A DNA stretch of 64,000 nucleotides from Candidatus Melainabacteria bacterium (lineage in GTDB: Bacteria; Cyanobacteriota; Vampirovibrionia; 2-02-FULL-35-15): contig JACPSL010000029.1 in assembly GCA_016193285.1 (NCBI GenBank), forward strand, positions 1-64,000. Reading direction: 5' to 3'. Positions 59,441 through 64,000 of this stretch are shown here, piece after piece (the stretch's first letter is position 1; each line of letters starts with the position of its first letter). Made by a program: the position numbers and the translations under genes. The notes under the pieces were generated by a model that saw only the letters and a program-made list of their open reading frames with translations, had not been told where the DNA came from and ran no database searches.

Positions 59441-60421
59441 ATGAAAACGACAAACAAAATTCTAAATTTCAATCTCAATTTGGAGAACACAAAATGTGCT
59501 TTATGTGATTCTGATAATTCAGTTACCATTGCTGAAGGAGAAGACTATGAGTACAAGAGTGTCTTAGGCACATTTAAATTTCAGGAATGCAAAAGCTGCG
59601 GACATCTATATTTGAATCCAAGACCAACTTTATCTAGTGCATCAGTTCTATATCCTTCAACCTACTATACTGTTTCAAATAATACTAAAAACTCTTGGAA
59701 AAATCATTTGGTTTCAAATGTGGCCAGAATTGTAATGCTCAATAGGATAAAAAGGTTTGTAGGACTAGTACCTAAAAATGGCTGTATACTGGAAATTGGT
59801 TTTGGTGATGGGATAGTTCTTGGATTAATTAAACAATTAAGGCAAGATATAACTGTAATAGGTGTTGACTTAGCAATAAGCAAGTCTACTTATTCATACC
59901 TAAGTAATTTAGGAATCCAACTTCGTGAATGTGCTTTCGAAAGTGCAGACTTATCTAGTGTAAGTGTTGATTTAATAATCATGACGCAGCTTATAGAACA
60001 TTTATGGGATTTAAAGAGTTGTATAAATAAAATTTCTTGTGTTCTTAAACCAAACGGCTACATAGTAATTGCTACACCAAATGCACAAGGATACGATAGA
60101 AAATTAAGCAAAAAAGGGGCATGGGGCGGTTACTATTGGCCAAGACACATGAACATTTTTACACCAGAATCACTAACAAAACTGTTTGAACAATATAATC
60201 TAAGGTTAGTAAATTTCTGCTCATTGGTTTTCCCAGTTGGGTGGATATACTCATTGAAGTATACTTTCGAGAGGCGGAATTGGAAGCAACTTGCATGCCT
60301 CACAAACCTTTCCAATCCCTTCTTGCTTGCTATCTTTACAATTATTGACTTATTCGCAATTTTGCTTAGAAAGCAAACATCTAACATGCAGCTCCTTTTC
60401 CAAAAATCTAGTATCAGCTAG
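59441..60421 (+). CDS. Zn-finger plus SAM-dependent methyltransferase (Methyltransf_23 type)
   Basis: 326 aa. N-terminal C-A-L-C near residue 19 and C-K-S-C-G-H-L-Y-L-N-P-R-P near 50, then I-L-E-I-G-F-G-D-G motif I (Phe in place of Cys), M-T-Q-L-I-E-H-L and L-K-P-N-G-Y-I-V-I-A-T-P-N. W-P-R-H-M-N-I-F is typical of sugar C- or O-methyltransferases in glycan loci. It precedes a radical SAM gene by 41 bp. C-terminal hydrophobic segment. Confidence 0.84.
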   Translation: MKTTNKILNFNLNLENTKCALCDSDNSVTIAEGEDYEYKSVLGTFKFQECKSCGHLYLNPRPTLSSASVLYPSTYYTVSNNTKNSWKNHLVSNVARIVMLNRIKRFVGLVPKNGCILEIGFGDGIVLGLIKQLRQDITVIGVDLAISKSTYSYLSNLGIQLRECAFESADLSSVSVDLIIMTQLIEHLWDLKSCINKISCVLKPNGYIVIATPNAQGYDRKLSKKGAWGGYYWPRHMNIFTPESLTKLFEQYNLRLVNFCSLVFPVGWIYSLKYTFERRNWKQLACLTNLSNPFLLAIFTIIDLFAILLRKQTSNMQLLFQKSSIS

Positions 60422-60462
60422 TAAATTCTTTCAACCTATTGTAGATTAATAAAAAGCTGGCT

Positions 60463-61536
60463 ATGTTAAAAGAAATCAAGCATTCAATTCAACATATACG
60501 ATTACTTCTTAAAAGACCAGCAGTTTTACCAAGAGTACTTTCTGGGTATTTTAAGGCATTAATTCTGCATAAAAATGTTCTGCGTGTTGTTGAATTTGTA
60601 GTAAATTATGAATGCCAATCCAAATGCATAATGTGTTTTGCAAGTAAAAATCGAAAAAATAATCAAAAACCTCTTAGCCCAGATGAAATAAAGAATGTTT
60701 GGAAACAAGCTGTAAAACTAGGCGCTGTTGCAGCAGTCATTGAAGGTGGAGAAGCAACCTTACGTAAGGATTTTTTTGAAATAATCAAGGCACTTGACTC
60801 AAAAAGAAATATTATAAACCTTATTACAAATTCAATCGGGCTTGATAAGAATAAACTTTTAGAAATGAGAAAGGCGGGATTATCTGTCATTTGCTTTAGT
60901 TTAGATGATATCGATGCAGAGAATAATGACAAGATACGAGGTTATAAAGGGCATTTTGATCAAGTAATGCGTTGTATAGACTGGGCAAAAGAAGCGGGAT
61001 TAATAGTAAGTATAGCTCCAATATTTTCTCACGGACAAGTCCAAAAAGTTAAAAAAATTATCCGACTAGCTCTTGAAAAAGAATGTCATGTCAGTGCATC
61101 TACTGCCGTTGTAAGTGGAAGATGGGCAAGACAAAAATATAATGTACTGGATAAAGATGAATGGAAAGAAATAAGACAAATCGTAAAAGAATATCCCCAA
61201 GTCCGTTTTGATTGGAATATAAATTACTCACTTCGATATGAATGTCCTGGTGGTAGAGAAAAAATATGCATCGGTATATATGGTGATGTATATGGATGTG
61301 CAACTAACCCTATATCTTTTGGGAATGTAAGAGAAAGCTCACTAGAAAATATCTGGAAGCAAATGCACAAATTTGAATATTTTAAAAAGAGAAGCTCGAC
61401 GTGTCTTGTTTCAGAAGATTTAAATTACATTCAAAAATTTATTGATCCTATTTCTGAAGTACCTTACCACCCTGTACACATAAATGAACACCCAAATCAA
61501 ACTGCTGCTACTATATCTTTAAACAACTCAAACTAG
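60463..61536 (+). CDS. Radical SAM protein with SPASM-like tail
   Basis: 357 aa. Cys51, Cys55 and Cys58 (C-Q-S-K-C-I-M-C), I-E-G-G-E-A-T SAM motif, L-I-T-N-S, S-L-D-D-I-D. The tail has C-P-G-G, C-I-G-I-Y-G-D-V-Y-G-C, F-G-N-V and I-W-K-Q, a reduced SPASM-like arrangement. Substrate unknown. Third radical SAM protein of the island; like the others it has no adjacent small peptide gene. Confidence 0.86.
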   Translation: MLKEIKHSIQHIRLLLKRPAVLPRVLSGYFKALILHKNVLRVVEFVVNYECQSKCIMCFASKNRKNNQKPLSPDEIKNVWKQAVKLGAVAAVIEGGEATLRKDFFEIIKALDSKRNIINLITNSIGLDKNKLLEMRKAGLSVICFSLDDIDAENNDKIRGYKGHFDQVMRCIDWAKEAGLIVSIAPIFSHGQVQKVKKIIRLALEKECHVSASTAVVSGRWARQKYNVLDKDEWKEIRQIVKEYPQVRFDWNINYSLRYECPGGREKICIGIYGDVYGCATNPISFGNVRESSLENIWKQMHKFEYFKKRSSTCLVSEDLNYIQKFIDPISEVPYHPVHINEHPNQTAATISLNNSN

Positions 61537-61542
61537 CTAAAG

Positions 61543-62343
61543 TTATTGTCTTGTACTCTTTTCTAGCTTTATAGTTAAAAACATACCAATATGTTTATTT
61601 AATGGAGATAAAATAATCTCAAGCCATTTTACAAAATCATAAGAAACAGATGGCAATAGTTGTCTAAAAGTTAACCCACCGCTTACAAGATAACGAAACG
61701 GTGTGTGAGGCACAAGTCTCTTAATTTTTAAGTCTGGGAATTTTTTTTCAAATTTGCTTCTATCGCGAAAAAAGATTATCCATGGTAGCGCTATATTTGC
61801 ATCTGTTAAACGTCCTCTCTTCTTTATTTCCCAGTTTGCATTTTTGTCAAGTGACTCGTGGTGGAACTTATAAACAAAATTTCCCCATAAAGAACAATAA
61901 GGTTCAATCATTACGATTCTCCCACCATTAATAAGACATCTTTGAGCTTCATTAAAAAAAAGAATTGGCTGGTCAATATGGTGCAAAGTGTCAAACAAAA
62001 AAAAAGCACTCACAGAATTATCTTCAAAAGGCACTTTTGTTGCAGGAAAAACCATGTCTATATCTTGTGCTTCAAAAACATCGCTGGTTATAACTTCAGG
62101 AATTACTTCCTTTAAAAAACCTGAGCCGCTGCCAATTTCAACAAGAAGTCCCTTTTTACAATTAGTCAGAGTTTTTTTAAATTCTCCATAAAAATCCAAG
62201 TATATTCTTTTTAGAAAAGGTTTTTCTTGAATAATAGTTTTATGTACACTTGCAGTAAGTGGATTATCTAAGTCTTTGATTTTTTTTAGCTCAGGTATTT
62301 TGAATAAATCTATAAAATTCATTTTCGTTTCATTTCTCAGCAT
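61543..62343 (-). CDS. SAM-dependent methyltransferase
   Basis: 266 aa, class I. L-L-V-E-I-G-S-G-S-G-F-L motif I near residue 65, F-F-L-F-D-T-L-H-H-I, I-N-G-G-R-I-V-M-I-E-P-Y. Starts at ATG 62343, overlapping the preceding gene by 14 bp; an in-frame ATG at 62322 is possible. Its C-terminus is hydrophobic and basic. Part of a three-gene leftward unit ending the window. Confidence 0.82.
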   Translation of the reverse strand: MLRNETKMNFIDLFKIPELKKIKDLDNPLTASVHKTIIQEKPFLKRIYLDFYGEFKKTLTNCKKGLLVEIGSGSGFLKEVIPEVITSDVFEAQDIDMVFPATKVPFEDNSVSAFFLFDTLHHIDQPILFFNEAQRCLINGGRIVMIEPYCSLWGNFVYKFHHESLDKNANWEIKKRGRLTDANIALPWIIFFRDRSKFEKKFPDLKIKRLVPHTPFRYLVSGGLTFRQLLPSVSYDFVKWLEIILSPLNKHIGMFLTIKLEKSTRQ

Positions 62344-63082
62344 ATATTATTAGTGATCCAGCTATTTCTTTTAAAAAAGTCTTTTCAAGGAATGATTCAA
62401 TTACTCTTACTAAACCAATAAATCTTATTGGAACTAAAGGATGCATAAAATCAAATGGTTCTGCACTAACATTTCTAAAGCCAAGAGATATTACTTTCTT
62501 TTTTATATTCCATCTCCAAAAAGCTGTTTCGTCTGGACTAGCTTGATACCACTTTCTTAGTGGTTTTATATTAAGGGAAAGCCATACCTGAGGATTTGCC
62601 ATATTAGGTTCAAAAAATAGAATTTTCCCACCAGGTTTTAAAACTCTTTTAATTTCCTTTAAAGCTAAGTCTAGATTCAAATGATGTAAAATAGAATTTC
62701 CAATAATAAAATCAAAAAGGTTGTCCTTAAATTGTAGATTACTTATACTTACTGATAAAAATGAAACATTAGGTTTATTCAAATACCTTTTTGCAAGGTT
62801 AATCTGAGCTTCAGATATATCAATAGCATAAAGTATAGTCTTTTCATTTATAATCTCTGATATTCCACTGGTAAAATCACCTGAACCACATCCACATTCG
62901 AGAATTATATTATCGGATTTTAAATTTAGTAAGTCTTGTACTAGTTCAACTCTTCGCTTTATCCTTACCTTAGCTGCTTCTGTTCTTCCTCCCCACCAGG
63001 TATAACCATGTTCATCTGCAAGTTTACTAAAGTGTTCAATCTCTCTTTCTTCTCTTAAGTTATTGAATCCAATTTTACTCAT
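62330..63082 (-). CDS. SAM-dependent methyltransferase
   Basis: 250 aa from ATG 63082 (a TTG four codons upstream is less likely). I-L-E-C-G-C-G-S-G-D-F motif I, A-I-D-I-S-E-A-Q-I, N-L-F-D-F-I-I-G-N-S-I-L-H-H-L, V-L-K-P-G-G-K-I-L-F-F-E-P. The N-terminal Y-T-W-W-G-G-R-T segment is an unusual aromatic cap. Coupled to the next methyltransferase by a 14-bp overlap. Confidence 0.83.
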   Translation of the reverse strand: MSKIGFNNLREEREIEHFSKLADEHGYTWWGGRTEAAKVRIKRRVELVQDLLNLKSDNIILECGCGSGDFTSGISEIINEKTILYAIDISEAQINLAKRYLNKPNVSFLSVSISNLQFKDNLFDFIIGNSILHHLNLDLALKEIKRVLKPGGKILFFEPNMANPQVWLSLNIKPLRKWYQASPDETAFWRWNIKKKVISLGFRNVSAEPFDFMHPLVPIRFIGLVRVIESFLEKTFLKEIAGSLIIYAEK

Positions 63083-63113
63083 TTTTTTATTCAATTTTTA
63101 TTCAATTCAAGAT

Positions 63114-64000
63114 TCAAACCATTTTTATTTTTCTAAAAGCAAATAAGCTCATCTGTAAAAGTAACAAACCATGTTTAAATCGTGAAATGTTTGTTTTGCC
63201 ATAAGTCCTTTCACTATATCTTACTGGGAAATCTATGATTTTTAAATGTAACCTATTAGCTCCAAAAATTAAATCAAAATCACCAAAAGGATCAAAATCA
63301 CCAAAGTAAGATCTAGTTCTTGCAATCATTTCATAATCTTTTCTCCATAAAACTTTTGTTCCACATAGTGTGTCTCTAATTTGGCATCCAAGCAGAAAAG
63401 AAAAAGCATAAGCAAAAAATTTATTTGCAATTATATTTAAAAATCTCATTGCATTTTCTTCCATTGGATATACCATTCTTGAACCATTAACAAACTCTGC
63501 CTTATTTTCTGTAAGTATTTCTATAAACCTCGGTAAGTCTTCTGGTGCAATAGTTATGTCTGCATCTAGAATTGCAAGAATGTCACCACTGGCTTTAGAA
63601 AAACCAAGCCTGACTGCATCACCTTTTCCTTTTCCTTTTTGTTTAACTAATCTTAGGGGTTTATCTGGGTTTTCCATAATTGCAGCTCTTATTTCATCCT
63701 CTGTGTTGTCAGTAGAATTACCCTCAATAAAAATATATTCACTCCACTCTCCTAAATCAGGCAGTCTTTTTACAAGATCTCTAATATGCCCTGCTTCATT
63801 CTTAGACGGGATAATAACAGAGCAAGAAAGAGATTTAGGTAATTCGCTTGTATACTTTTCTCCAAAAGGACGCAAAGTAAAACCAATAATCATACAAAGA
63901 TTTTCTAAAAATGGGAGATGCGCAATTAATTGGTTGATAATTTTAGAGACAAGTGGAATGTAAAATGGAAAAAGCAAATGGGAGCTACTATGTATCTCCT
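63114..64000 (-). CDS. GT2 glycosyltransferase, 5'-partial, possible C-terminal half of a methyltransferase-GT fusion
   Basis: At least 287 aa. S-V-I-I-P-S-K-N-E-A-G, F-I-E-G-N-S-T-D-N-T, G-K-G-K-G-D-A-V, I-L-D-A-D-I-T (D-x-D), F-V-N-G-S-R-M-V-Y-P-M-E, C-G-T-K-V-L-W-R, F-G-D-F-D-P-F-G-D-F-D-L-I-F-G-A: a distinctive GT2 subfamily that I know mostly as the C-terminal part of bifunctional SAM-methyltransferase/GT2 proteins. The frame stays open from TTG 63977 to the window edge, so the true start may lie outside. Confidence 0.85.
   Translation of the reverse strand, partial: EIHSSSHLLFPFYIPLVSKIINQLIAHLPFLENLCMIIGFTLRPFGEKYTSELPKSLSCSVIIPSKNEAGHIRDLVKRLPDLGEWSEYIFIEGNSTDNTEDEIRAAIMENPDKPLRLVKQKGKGKGDAVRLGFSKASGDILAILDADITIAPEDLPRFIEILTENKAEFVNGSRMVYPMEENAMRFLNIIANKFFAYAFSFLLGCQIRDTLCGTKVLWRKDYEMIARTRSYFGDFDPFGDFDLIFGANRLHLKIIDFPVRYSERTYGKTNISRFKHGLLLLQMSLFAFRKIKMV

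Noticed and set aside
63556-63963. 135-codon open frame on the plus strand
   Set aside because: Antisense to a GT2 gene with intact catalytic motifs; no start signal or recognisable domain.

Overview
The window is very AT-rich DNA from a bacterium using the standard bacterial code. The RNA polymerase alpha subunit reads like the cyanobacterial type, and the DNA carries two repeat classes well known from Cyanobacteria: palindromes built on GTAGAGACG/CGTCTCTAC, and tandem 7-bp repeats. No photosynthesis gene is present. My best guess is a non-photosynthetic relative of Cyanobacteria (Melainabacteria/Vampirovibrionia type). This is inference; a marker-gene tree would settle it.

Layout. 1-716: tail of an unidentified gene, a pair of operator-like palindromes and a DUF433-type antitoxin-like gene. 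713-5815 (minus strand): housekeeping operon adk-map-infA-rpmJ-rpsM-rpsK-rpoA-rplQ-pyrD. GTAGAGACG palindromes sit inside pyrD and at the stop codon of rpmJ. 6022-9315 (plus): a PstS-like phosphate-binding protein and two tandem LivK-like lipoproteins; the signal peptides of the first and third are partly encoded by 7-bp repeat arrays. 9535-10470: an IS1634-like transposase fragment interrupted by a small IS200/IS605-type element.

10471-64000 is one large cell-surface glycan island with frequent strand switching and almost no intergenic space. It holds at least eleven large multi-pass membrane proteins of presumed GT-C glycosyltransferase type. They fall into three paralogous groups plus one single: about 770 aa with a soluble, possibly Tic22-like C-terminal domain (10471-17433); about 550 aa with a GWDE motif (30095-35058); TMTC-like with C-terminal TPRs (20159, 50156, 53679, 55632); and 47597. 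Around them are five GT2 enzymes, one GT4 enzyme, RmlA and RmlB homologues, a dispersed WbpA/B/E/D-like set expected to make a UDP-2,3-diacetamido-glucuronate, two hexapeptide acyltransferases, a NodB-like deacetylase, a sulfatase-fold enzyme, secreted alpha/beta hydrolases, three radical SAM/SPASM proteins, eight methyltransferases and a YbhN-like membrane protein. Two toxin-antitoxin modules (HicBA and AbiEi/AbiEii) are embedded in the island.

How it fits together: GT2 enzymes of the DPM/ArnC type would charge a polyprenyl phosphate with sugars, the GT-C proteins would use those lipid-linked sugars on the periplasmic side, and the nucleotide-sugar enzymes, methyltransferases, deacetylase and acyltransferases would supply and decorate unusual sugars. 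A recurrent promoter layout is a -10-like hexamer ending 6-10 nt before the start codon, which predicts leaderless or near-leaderless mRNAs for several lead genes. The features most worth follow-up are the repeat-derived signal peptides, the palindrome insertions in essential genes, the Tic22-like GT-C fusion and the degenerate duplicated hydrolase.
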